From contig JABABT010000024.1 in assembly GCA_014238095.1 (NCBI GenBank), positions 1 through 39,559 on the forward strand: a DNA stretch of 39,559 nt, read 5' to 3'. This document shows, in pieces, positions 32,296 through 39,559 of this stretch (positions are counted from its first letter, which is position 1; every line of letters begins with the position of its first letter). A program made the translations under genes and the position numbers. Source of the DNA: Candidatus Aenigmatarchaeota archaeon (GTDB taxonomy: Archaea; Aenigmatarchaeota; Aenigmatarchaeia; CG10238-14; SCSR01). The notes under the pieces were generated by a model. The model did not search any database. It had not been told where the DNA came from and saw only the letters and a program-made list of their open reading frames with translations.

Positions 32296-34103
32296 TGATA
32301 GAAAAAATTATTAAAGATATCAGATTTATTATATTAATTTTACTTTCAATTTCATCTTTTATTTTGATTATTTCTCCATATTATTTGAATTTGAATGATG
32401 TTACTGTTGATTCTGTTACAAATAATAATTGTTCAATTCAAATTGGAGATGTTATTAATCAAATTTCTGGTAATATAATAACAAATGAAGAAGAATTTAT
32501 ACAATCTTTTGAAAATCGTCGTTCAGATGAATTTATTAATATTGTTGTTAATGGAGAAAATAAAGGATGTAAAATAAATGAAGATGGAAATATTGGAATA
32601 ACTGTAATTAAAGAAAATAAAGAACCATTGAATTTTGGAATTGATATACAGGGTGGAACAAAAGTTCTTTTAAAACCAACATCATCTATAAATGAAAAAG
32701 AACTTGATGAAACAATAAAAACATTAGAAAATAGAATTAATTTCTTTGGATTAAATGAAGTAAAAATAAGTCCAATAACAAATGTTCTTACTGAAGATAG
32801 TTTTATACAAATTGATATGTCTGGTGGAACAGGAGATGATGTTAGAGATTTCCTTTCAAAACAAGGAGTGTTTGAAGCAAAATTATCACAAAGAATTAAT
32901 TTTGTTGATGGTCAAGGTGAATTACGATTAGGTGAAGATTTTCATATAATTAGATTTGATGATGTTAGGAAAGTCATACTTCTTGAAAATGATATTACTT
33001 ATTCTGTTAATGATTCATTTTCAATAGATAATGAAACAATAACAATAATTTCTATTGAAGATACTATTGCTGCTGTTTATATTGACTTATTTGAAGGTTC
33101 AGATGTTGAAAATGTTCTTTCTGGTAGTCAAAGTAGTCAAGTTATACCAAGGGGTGATGGAACTTATGAATTTAGTTTTACTGTTCAAGTAAGTGATTAT
33201 GGAGCTGGAAAATTTAGAAAATTAACTTCTGGATATTCTTCTAATAGAAATTCTTTTGATAATAATTATATTGAACCTAAACTTATTTTATTACTTGATG
33301 GAAGATTAATAACAGAATTAAATATAGCAACATCTATTGCTGGTACATTTGCAAAAACAGCAACAATAAGTGGTGGTGCTAATTCATTAGAAGAAGCAAA
33401 TAGAGAAAAATTATTAATTGAATCAACATTACGTTCAGGTAGTTTACCTGTAAAATTAGAAATTGTAAAAGTTGATACAATAACTGAATCTTCTGGAAAA
33501 GAACTTGTTAGATCAACAGTATATGTAGCACTTGCTGGAATTATAGCTGTAATAATTATTATTGCTTATAGATATCGTGATTATAAAATAATTTTACCAA
33601 TGATTTTAATTAGTTTACTTGAAATTTTAATTGTTTTAGGAATGGCATCAAATCAAATTTTTGCTGGTGTTGTAATTTTACTTGCTGTTGTTATTGGAGT
33701 AATTAAAAAAGAGGTTACAGGATTAATTGGTTGGATTACATTTATTGCTATGATTGGTGTTGCTTCAAGTATAGTTATTACACAATGGACAATAGATATT
33801 CCTGTAATAGCTGGATTTATTGCAATACTTGGTGCTGGTATTGGTCAATTAATAATTATGACTGATCAGTTGTTTAAAGAAAAAGGTAAACATTTAGATG
33901 AAAGACGTAAAGTTGCTATGCATATGATATGGTCCTCTGCCGCAACAATTGTGTTTGCAATGATTCCTCTTATATTGGGTGGAATTGGATCATTGAAAGG
34001 TTTCGCAATAGCAACAATTATTGGAGTATTTATTGGTATATTAATTACAAGGCCTGCATATGTAGCAATTATAGAAAGATTAAAGAAAAAAGAATTAGTT
34101 TAG
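32295..34103 (+). CDS. secD: Protein-export membrane protein SecD
   Basis: A 602-residue partner of SecF. N-terminal helix (about 8-30), a PDZ-like insert with GDVINQISGNIITNEEEF in the first outside region, the SecD signature LNFGIDIQGGTKVLLKP (about 112-128), the P1 head domain, then five helices from about residue 410 including AGIGQLIIMTDQLF, where bacterial SecD has its conserved aspartate motif. A ggagaggtt just before the start supports coupled translation. The PDZ-like insert is an inference from the short G-D-V-I-x-x-I-x-G pattern. Confidence 0.93.
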   Translation: MIEKIIKDIRFIILILLSISSFILIISPYYLNLNDVTVDSVTNNNCSIQIGDVINQISGNIITNEEEFIQSFENRRSDEFINIVVNGENKGCKINEDGNIGITVIKENKEPLNFGIDIQGGTKVLLKPTSSINEKELDETIKTLENRINFFGLNEVKISPITNVLTEDSFIQIDMSGGTGDDVRDFLSKQGVFEAKLSQRINFVDGQGELRLGEDFHIIRFDDVRKVILLENDITYSVNDSFSIDNETITIISIEDTIAAVYIDLFEGSDVENVLSGSQSSQVIPRGDGTYEFSFTVQVSDYGAGKFRKLTSGYSSNRNSFDNNYIEPKLILLLDGRLITELNIATSIAGTFAKTATISGGANSLEEANREKLLIESTLRSGSLPVKLEIVKVDTITESSGKELVRSTVYVALAGIIAVIIIIAYRYRDYKIILPMILISLLEILIVLGMASNQIFAGVVILLAVVIGVIKKEVTGLIGWITFIAMIGVASSIVITQWTIDIPVIAGFIAILGAGIGQLIIMTDQLFKEKGKHLDERRKVAMHMIWSSAATIVFAMIPLILGGIGSLKGFAIATIIGVFIGILITRPAYVAIIERLKKKELV

Positions 34104-34170
34104 ATTTTAATTTTTTTGTATTTGATATTATGTAAAAATCCATAAAATATTTTTGTTGTTCATATAAAAA

Positions 34171-36867
34171 TTATATTATAGCTGATTTGGATTTTATTTC
34201 TCCAGAATAAAATGATAATTTACCTGAACATGAATCACATTTACCTAAAATTGGTGGTCTTCTAAAAGTTTCTGAACATGAATCACAAATAACACCATCC
34301 ATATTTTCTAAAATATTTTGTTTTTCTGGTTTTTTAGTAAAAGATAACATATTTTTTTGGTCTGGAATTAAAATATCTGTTTTAGTTATTCCTAAAGATT
34401 CAAATACCCTTTCTAATGGAGGAGCTAATTGATTTTCTTTATAATATTTAGAATCAATTTTCAAACCATTTTCTTTTACATAATCTGGATCTTCAGCACG
34501 TTTTGAAGTTAATTGAGAACCACTAATTATTACATATGGTACTCTATCTCCAATTGATGGAGCAGTTGAAATATCTCTTTTCTGCATTTTTTTCATAACT
34601 TCTACATGAGGCATTATACCTTTGTATTGCTTCAATGATTTTGAAATTGATTTTGTGATTACTAATTTTTCTAATGGTATTTTATTATTATCAAGATCTG
34701 AAATTATTTCTTTTACATAATTTAATGCTTTCTTTGGATTTTGTTCTCTTAAAATAATATCTAAAACTCTATTTAAAGTGGAACCTGTAAGATCACACCA
34801 ATCTCTTCTTACAGTTTCAATTCCTTTCATAACTGTTTTTTCTTTCCAAATTCCATTTGGATTTGGTTCAACACTTATTCCAGCATACCTTTTTTTGGAT
34901 AAAATAAGTAATGTTTTAAAAACATTTTCTATTTTTATTGTTATTTTATTTTCAAGTACTTTATTTATTTTTTTTTCTAAATCTTGTCCAATTTTAAATG
35001 CTTCTTCTGGTGATTTTGCTTTTGAAATTTTTACCATTACAGAATCTGTGTCACCATAAACAACTTTCATATTTTCAATATTGTTAACAGTGTCTCGTGT
35101 TTTTTCTATTAATGTTCTTCCTATACCAGTAATTGCTGTTGCTACATGTAAATTATATGTTTTTGCTCTGATGTATCCTGTATAACCATAAAAAGCATTT
35201 GTCATATATTTAACAGCAATTTGTTTTGATTCTAATATTTTTTTTAAATTTACATCTGTGGTTTTATTTGCTTCTGTTCTTATTCTATCTCTTTCATTGA
35301 TTAAATGTTGTACAATTTTTGGTATTATACCAAAACGAATTGAGTTTGGAACAAATTTAGAACCTAATGGTGTTTTTATATTTTCTCCAGTGTAAGAGGA
35401 TTCTTTTGTTATTAATGTTGTTGGACATATATTAAATGATATAAAAATAGTTGGGTACATTGATTTGAAATCTAAATATACAATAGGAATAGTATGTAAT
35501 CCAGTGTTTGGTTCTAAAACAAGTGCTCCTTTAAAACCTAACTCATCTTTTTCAATTAATCTTTTATTCATTTCATTAGAATTTGGTTTTAATGGTAAGA
35601 GAAATTCTTTTTTGTTAAATTCTTTCAATAATATATTTTCTATTCTAGTTGCTTCTCCTCCATCTAAAATATCTTGCATTAATAAACCAGAAACTTTTGA
35701 TAACTCAAAAAACTTATCTAATAAATTCTTTTCAAGAAGTAATCTTAAAGCAAGTATACTATCCTGTCTTGCATAATCAACTAATTTCATAACATCTTCA
35801 CTACTACCTTCCCAAAGTTTTGGAATATCTTTATAATGAATATCATGTTTTCCTTCTCCTAGAAGAGCAAGAGAAACATCATTTAATCCATATCTTTTTA
35901 ATTTAGGAAATCCTTTTTCTGCTAATTGAGTTTTTATTTGCATTTCTTTTATCATTACATAATCGTCAACTAAAATTCTTCCTGGTATAGAACTTTTTGT
36001 TGAACCAATTATTGTTCTATAATAAGATTGTTTATCATTCCTACCAAGTATTTGTTTTATATTATTTTGTTTTAATCTATCCAAAATATATGGTATATCA
36101 AAATTATTACTATTATAACCTACAACAATATCAGGATCATATTTTTGTAATATTTCTAAAAATTCTTCTAACATTTCTTTTTCATTAATGAATCCTTGAG
36201 AATCATTAATATTTTTAATTGGTTTTGCAACTAAAACAAGGGATTTTTTATTATTGAAATTTGGACTAAATGCTAAACTTATCATAATTATTGGAGATAT
36301 TTCTGCTTTTGGTAATCCTTCTGTTGAAACAACTTCAATATCTAATGATAAAGTTTTAAAATTTGAATTTTTTTCTTCTGTTTCTTTTATTTCTAATAAA
36401 TTAAAACTTCTATTTGTTTTTACTGTTGATGTTGTTATTGGAGTTCCATTTGCTTTATACCATCTACTACCATTCAATCCTTTATCTGCCATAAATCTAT
36501 ATTTGAATAAAATATCTGCTTCAAATATTTTTTTAACAATTCCTTCTTTCCATAAATCATCTCTAATTATAGGAATATTAGATGGGTCTTTACAAGTTAT
36601 TTTAATGATTTTTGTTTTTTCTTTCATATAACAATGTGGTAAAAATTTCATTACTGGTTCAATTTTAATTATTTCATTATTATATTTTTCTAGGAAATTT
36701 TCTACAATTTCATCTTTTTCTAAAGATTGGATATAAAAATATGGATTATAATTATTTACGAAAAATGTAACTGTTTTACCATCTTCACATTTTCCAAATA
36801 TTCTTACAACAACTTTACCACCAACCATAACATAATCTACATCAATTAATTGAAAGAAAATATCCAT
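34171..36867 (-). CDS. polB: Family B DNA polymerase with C-terminal DP2-like zinc module
   Basis: An 898-residue replicative-type polymerase with intact proofreading motifs (Exo I D176-I-E178, Exo II GYNSNNFD at 250-257, Exo III Y365..D369) and polymerase motifs (A DFKSMYP from D466, B K553..N557..YG561, C YGDTDS 604-609, plus SKKRY). A PIP-box-like QKNMLSFTKK begins at Q837, where other archaeal PolBs end. An extra tail follows: CDSCSETFRRPPILGKCDSC (C861, C864, C877, C880). This resembles the C-terminal zinc module of DP2, the PolD large subunit, with its characteristic RRPPxxGKC. That module is what binds DP1, and DP1 is encoded 7 bp upstream. No intein is present. It probably forms a two-subunit holoenzyme with DP1. 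Confidence 0.95.
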   Translation of the reverse strand: MDIFFQLIDVDYVMVGGKVVVRIFGKCEDGKTVTFFVNNYNPYFYIQSLEKDEIVENFLEKYNNEIIKIEPVMKFLPHCYMKEKTKIIKITCKDPSNIPIIRDDLWKEGIVKKIFEADILFKYRFMADKGLNGSRWYKANGTPITTSTVKTNRSFNLLEIKETEEKNSNFKTLSLDIEVVSTEGLPKAEISPIIMISLAFSPNFNNKKSLVLVAKPIKNINDSQGFINEKEMLEEFLEILQKYDPDIVVGYNSNNFDIPYILDRLKQNNIKQILGRNDKQSYYRTIIGSTKSSIPGRILVDDYVMIKEMQIKTQLAEKGFPKLKRYGLNDVSLALLGEGKHDIHYKDIPKLWEGSSEDVMKLVDYARQDSILALRLLLEKNLLDKFFELSKVSGLLMQDILDGGEATRIENILLKEFNKKEFLLPLKPNSNEMNKRLIEKDELGFKGALVLEPNTGLHTIPIVYLDFKSMYPTIFISFNICPTTLITKESSYTGENIKTPLGSKFVPNSIRFGIIPKIVQHLINERDRIRTEANKTTDVNLKKILESKQIAVKYMTNAFYGYTGYIRAKTYNLHVATAITGIGRTLIEKTRDTVNNIENMKVVYGDTDSVMVKISKAKSPEEAFKIGQDLEKKINKVLENKITIKIENVFKTLLILSKKRYAGISVEPNPNGIWKEKTVMKGIETVRRDWCDLTGSTLNRVLDIILREQNPKKALNYVKEIISDLDNNKIPLEKLVITKSISKSLKQYKGIMPHVEVMKKMQKRDISTAPSIGDRVPYVIISGSQLTSKRAEDPDYVKENGLKIDSKYYKENQLAPPLERVFESLGITKTDILIPDQKNMLSFTKKPEKQNILENMDGVICDSCSETFRRPPILGKCDSCSGKLSFYSGEIKSKSAII

Positions 36868-36874
36868 GTAATGA

Positions 36875-38059
36875 TTATGTTAAATCTATTTTTATATTTT
36901 CTCTTGTTTTTAAATTAACCCCCCAAAAAATAGGATTTTCTATAAAACTTCCTAAAGATATCAAAGTTACACCTTTATAATTCATTATTGAAGGTTCATG
37001 ATAATGTCCTATAACAAAAATATCGGGTATATTATCAATTATCAATTCTTCTGTTTTTATTATAGAATTTGATTTAAATATTGGGAAAAGATGTCTTTTT
37101 TTCAATAATTGTAATATCATATTTTCTGGTGTTAATCTAAATTTTTCATAATATTTTTGGAATTTATCTCCATGTGAAAGAAATATTCTAACTCCATTAA
37201 TATCTAAATGGGATGGATCTGGTAACCAATTACCTGATTTAATATGTTTTAAATGACCTCTTAGAAAATTAACAGAAATTTTTTCTGGTATCATTTTCTT
37301 GAATTTTTCTATATCTTCTTCTTTTTCTGAAACATCACCAATAACAAAAACATTTGTTTTAATTTTTTGTTTCTTTAAAAAATCTATAAATTTTTCTAAT
37401 TTATATTGGTCAAAATTTTTATTATCCATATGAATATCAGAAACAAAAATTATTAAAATTTCCTCTTTAGAACTTCTTATTTTTGTAGTGAGTGGTATGT
37501 CTGGTTGAAATATTCTTACTACATTATTTTTATACGTTCCATATTTATCACAAACAACTCCAATTACCTCATCTTCAACAAGAAATCTAAAATCACCTAT
37601 TATACTATCTGATATGTGTAAAGTAATTGTTCCTGTTAAATCTTCAACTAAAATTGATTTTTCTCCAGAATTAATTTCCTTAATCATAACAATTAATGAA
37701 AATTTTTCTTGTTGTTTAATTCTATTAATAGAAATTAAATTTAATAATTGTTTATTTTTTATTAGAATATCAGACATTTTTTGATAACGTTTAATAAAAA
37801 TTTTTGTTAATTCGTCTATGGATATATTCTTACTTTTTCTAGAAAATGTATTTAATATTTTCATTTCTAATTCTGAATTTTTATTTGAAAATATTTCATT
37901 TATTGTATCTAAAGTTATTATTGACTGGTCAAGTCTTCCTTTTGTAATATCTAAAAATTTTTGTATTTTACTTTCATTTTCTACAAAGAATAGGAGAGAC
38001 TCTTCTGTTAATTGATATCCATTTGAAAGGAATTTTTGTACTATATATGGCTTTTCCAT
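36875..38059 (-). CDS. dp1: DP1-like DNA polymerase small (B-type) subunit with partly lost nuclease site
   Basis: A 394-residue protein, much shorter than most DP1 proteins (about 500-700), with a helical N terminus (1-110), an OB fold (about 118-190, SILVEDLTGTITLHIS) and a calcineurin-like phosphoesterase domain. Motif I SDIHMD (D208, H210), IV LSHGDKF (H296) and V GHYHEP (H352, H354) are kept. Motif II is shortened to IGDVSEKEED (D242 only). Motif III, normally GNHD, reads RGHLKH, so the metal-binding Asn and the Asp are missing. Nuclease activity is therefore doubtful, as in eukaryotic B-subunits. It directly precedes polB (7-bp spacer), probably in one operon. Confidence 0.88.
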   Translation of the reverse strand: MEKPYIVQKFLSNGYQLTEESLLFFVENESKIQKFLDITKGRLDQSIITLDTINEIFSNKNSELEMKILNTFSRKSKNISIDELTKIFIKRYQKMSDILIKNKQLLNLISINRIKQQEKFSLIVMIKEINSGEKSILVEDLTGTITLHISDSIIGDFRFLVEDEVIGVVCDKYGTYKNNVVRIFQPDIPLTTKIRSSKEEILIIFVSDIHMDNKNFDQYKLEKFIDFLKKQKIKTNVFVIGDVSEKEEDIEKFKKMIPEKISVNFLRGHLKHIKSGNWLPDPSHLDINGVRIFLSHGDKFQKYYEKFRLTPENMILQLLKKRHLFPIFKSNSIIKTEELIIDNIPDIFVIGHYHEPSIMNYKGVTLISLGSFIENPIFWGVNLKTRENIKIDLT

Positions 38060-38089
38060 AATTTAATCTATTTTTAGAAATTATTAAAT

Positions 38090-38350
38090 TTAATGGGATT
38101 TTAAAGAATATACTGTTAAACCATTACGATTTATGTTTTTTGAATGTGGTAAAATAATATAATTTATTTTTTCTTGATTTAATAATTCATTAATATATTT
38201 TTGAATTGTATTCCAGCTTATTTTTTTGTTTAATTTTTTTGAAATTGAAGTAGTAATATTTGATGTTGTTAATGGAGTTCTTGAATTTTTTAATATTTCA
38301 ATTAATTCTGAAATTATAATATTTCTTATATTTGGACGTCCTCTTTTCAT
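38090..38350 (-). CDS. Small winged-helix DNA-binding protein
   Basis: About 86 residues starting MKRGRPNIRN. Three helices (IISELIEILKNSRTPLTTSNITTSIS, then the recognition helix ISWNTIQKYINELLNQEKI) and a C-terminal beta wing fit a winged helix-turn-helix. I start at ATG 38350, not 38362. A minus-strand TATA-like atatttaaaac centred near 38377 lies about 27 nt before 38350 but too close (15 nt) to 38362. It shares the SWNTxxxxxxxL pattern with the protein at 38753, so the two are related. It lies 30 bp upstream of the DP1-polB pair on the same strand and could regulate it. Confidence 0.65.
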   Translation of the reverse strand: MKRGRPNIRNIIISELIEILKNSRTPLTTSNITTSISKKLNKKISWNTIQKYINELLNQEKINYIILPHSKNINRNGLTVYSLKSH

Positions 38351-38560
38351 ATAAACTATCATATTTTTAGTTTTAAATATTTTGTGGGAAATAAATGAAA
38401 TTATGAGAAAATTAAGATATAAAATGATTTTTTAGAATTTTATAAGAACCTTTTTAATAAAAATGTTCAATATTTTTTTGATTTATACATATTGTAATTT
38501 TTTTATTTTATTAATAATAATAATATTTTAATTAAATAATATATATTATAAATATGTTAT

Positions 38561-38616
38561 AATAAATATTATTTTTATAATATAATATAATAAATATTAT
38601 TTTTATAATATAATAT
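38561..38616. repeat. Two perfect tandem copies of a 28-bp AT-only unit
   Basis: 38561-38588 and 38589-38616 are identical 28-bp units made only of A and T, with internal symmetry (aaatattattt). The flanks contain further partial ataat runs. The stretch would melt easily and bend, and it lies near replication genes, but no origin-recognition box is visible. Confidence 0.85.
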
Positions 38617-38667
38617 AATATATATAAAAAAATAAAATATTCATACGTATAGATTAATTTTGTTCTA

Positions 38668-38716
38668 AATTGTCATTATAAGTCATTTTATATTTGGAAT
38701 TGTCATTATAAGTCAT
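38668..38716 (+). promoter_or_regulatory. Direct-repeat operator candidate upstream of the 38753 gene
   Basis: The 19-mer aattgtcattataagtcat occurs at 38668-38686 and 38698-38716, start to start 30 bp, close to three helical turns. Each copy is an imperfect palindrome (tgtc...gtca). The second copy runs straight into the TATA-like cataaataaa (38714-38723), about 35 nt before the ATG at 38753, so a bound protein would block TBP/TFB. The likely ligand is one of the neighbouring winged-helix proteins. Confidence 0.55.
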
Positions 38717-38752
38717 AAATAAACATAAAACAATCAAAATATAAGAAAATAT

Positions 38753-39016
38753 ATGCCTAGAATAATAATTCAACCAAGTACAATTAACATAGCTATGAAA
38801 ATTCTTCAAGAATCTAAAATACCTTTAACTATAGAACAATGGAGACAAAAATTAACATATAAAATATACCCTAAAGTAACAGAAGAAGAAATAAAGAAGA
38901 AAAAAGGTGTATCTTGGAACACTATGCGTACTATAACACGCCAATTAACCAATAATAGACTTATTGAACCAGTTTATGCAGGTAAAATCATACTTTATAG
39001 GGTAAGACCATTATAA
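38753..39016 (+). CDS. Small winged-helix DNA-binding protein
   Basis: An 87-residue basic protein. A first helix (INIAMKILQESKIPLTIEQWRQKLT), a lysine-rich insert (TEEEIKKKKG), the recognition helix VSWNTMRTITRQLTNNRLIE and a beta wing (PVYAGKIILYRVRPL) form a winged helix. The SWNT-containing helix is shared with the protein at 38090. Two 19-bp direct repeats just upstream of its TATA suggest that it represses its own gene. It converges on the third small regulator with a 2-bp gap. Confidence 0.65.
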   Translation: MPRIIIQPSTINIAMKILQESKIPLTIEQWRQKLTYKIYPKVTEEEIKKKKGVSWNTMRTITRQLTNNRLIEPVYAGKIILYRVRPL

Positions 39017-39018
39017 TA

Positions 39019-39381
39019 TTAAATTAATTCATTATTTTCCATAAATCTGTTAATTACAGCTCTAATTAGTCTTTTTCTTTCTTCAATTGGAAAATAATTA
39101 GCTGGATTTGTTCTACCTATTTTTTTTACAATCTTCATAGAAACTAAATTATCTAATCTTTTTCTTAATGCTTCTTGACCAATTTTTATTTTATGAAATG
39201 ATTTCATTTCCATAAATAATACAGAGAAGCAATATGGTTGTGTATCATTTGGAAAAGATTTATTTGTTTGATAAAATTTCCTTAATATTTGAATATTTAT
39301 GAAATCTAACTTTTCTGCTAGAGAAGATATGAGATCTTGACTTTCCATCACTGTTGAAATCGATTGTTTGTCAAAATTCAT
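39019..39381 (-). CDS. Winged-helix regulator-like protein
   Basis: About 120 residues starting MNFDKQSISTVMESQDL. A helical core (ISSLAEKLDFINIQILRKFY), then GQEALRKRLDNLVSMKIVKKIG and a wing-like turn (RTNPANYFPIEERKR) suggest a winged-helix fold. The frame extends upstream to ATG 39429, but a minus-strand TATA-like cttttatatc sits near 39412-39421, downstream of that codon. It places transcription start near 39390, so ATG 39381 is the supported start. Role unknown; a transcription regulator is likely. Confidence 0.6.
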   Translation of the reverse strand: MNFDKQSISTVMESQDLISSLAEKLDFINIQILRKFYQTNKSFPNDTQPYCFSVLFMEMKSFHKIKIGQEALRKRLDNLVSMKIVKKIGRTNPANYFPIEERKRLIRAVINRFMENNELI

Positions 39382-39407
39382 AATAACCAAGAAACAAGTA
39401 AAGTGAT

Positions 39408-39424
39408 TGAAGATATAAAAAGAT
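39408..39424 (-). promoter_or_regulatory. TATA box for the 39381 gene
   Basis: On the minus strand the sequence ctttttatatc is centred about 35 nt before ATG 39381, giving a leader of about 9 nt. Its location inside the longer reading frame is the reason for choosing the shorter protein. From here to 39559 no gene is visible. Confidence 0.45.
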
Positions 39425-39559
39425 AACATTTTAATAAAATTTATCCATCAACAATTAATTTACCAATTATATTAAAATTAAATCTATGTTAAAAATATTT
39501 TCTAAAAGTAAAAAATTATGTCAATTTTTCTTTAGATATTAAAAAATGGTTTCATAATT

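Larger units (their letters stand above)
38363..38752. other. 390-bp AT-rich intergenic region between divergent winged-helix genes
   Basis: Nearly pure A/T from about 38500 to 38640, with a tandem 28-bp repeat (38561-38616). Further right are two direct repeats (38668-38686 and 38698-38716) and a TATA-like site for the plus-strand gene. At the left end is the TATA site of the minus-strand gene. No ORF is visible. Confidence 0.7.

Noticed and set aside
34171-36867. Intein or split in the DNA polymerase, explaining its length of 898 residues
   Set aside because: Exonuclease and polymerase motifs are contiguous and correctly spaced; the extra length is mostly in the C-terminal extension and family loops.
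38561-38616. Tandem 28-bp repeats of CRISPR-repeat length
   Set aside because: The two copies have no spacer and consist only of A and T; no cas genes nearby.
1-39559. tRNA, rRNA or other stable RNA genes
   Set aside because: No GC-rich clover-leaf-like block or rRNA-like sequence stands out in this AT-rich DNA; none could be supported by eye.

Overview
The window looks like a chromosomal segment of a very A+T-rich archaeon, most likely a DPANN lineage of the Woesearchaeota/Pacearchaeota/Nanoarchaeota type. That placement is inferred from gene content and compact layout, not from a marker phylogeny. Archaeal hallmarks are eS1 and uS15 ribosomal proteins, an archaeal histone, RadA, an archaeal RPA, Bud32, a diphthine synthase, AglB, SecF-SecD, a family B DNA polymerase and the small subunit (DP1) of archaeal PolD. 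The genetic code is standard: TGA is used as a stop. Many operon-leading genes have a TATA-like box 25-28 nt upstream of the start codon, which points to leaderless transcripts.

Layout. (1) 1-9.5 kb: a type IV pilus/archaellum-like locus. On the minus strand it runs secretion ATPase, small basic protein, tandem TadC/FlaJ-like membrane platform, then four short or long single-TM pilin-like proteins, one of which is a 45-residue gene. Divergent from it are coiled-coil proteins and a small membrane protein. (2) 9.5-13.4 kb: an accessory block of small polytopic membrane proteins that share one signature. Two outward-facing members carry an almost identical 84-bp signal-peptide sequence as an inverted repeat around two other members. 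(3) 13.4-17 kb: diphthine synthase, a Trm5-like methyltransferase with an altered catalytic motif, a sugar nucleotidyltransferase, a PC4-like protein and a site-2 protease. (4) 17-22.6 kb: a housekeeping information-processing run (eS1, DHH nuclease, uS15, small membrane protein, Bud32, RadA, RPA, histone). (5) 22.6-31.4 kb: cell-surface glycosylation and envelope genes (AglB, GT-C glycosyltransferase, GlcNAc-1-P transferase-like enzyme, flippase, phosphohexomutase) and a secreted protein with a Spondin_N domain. (6) 31.4-34.1 kb: SecF-SecD. (7) 34.2-38.1 kb: DP1 followed by PolB. (8) 38.1-39.4 kb: three small winged-helix genes around an AT-rich intergenic region with repeats.

The most notable observation is in the polymerase pair. 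The PolB carries, after its PIP-box-like motif, a C-terminal four-cysteine module (C861, C864, C877, C880) closely resembling the extreme C terminus of DP2, the PolD large subunit, which is the part that docks onto DP1. The gene 7 bp upstream encodes a short DP1 whose phosphoesterase active site is partly lost, while the PolB exonuclease and polymerase motifs are intact. This suggests a PolB-DP1 holoenzyme organised like eukaryotic Pol alpha/delta/epsilon (catalytic B-family subunit plus B-subunit). Other items worth attention are the inverted-repeat signal peptides, which could allow DNA inversion, the Spondin_N protein, the pilus-linked membrane-protein family, and an operator-like pair of direct repeats abutting a TATA box.
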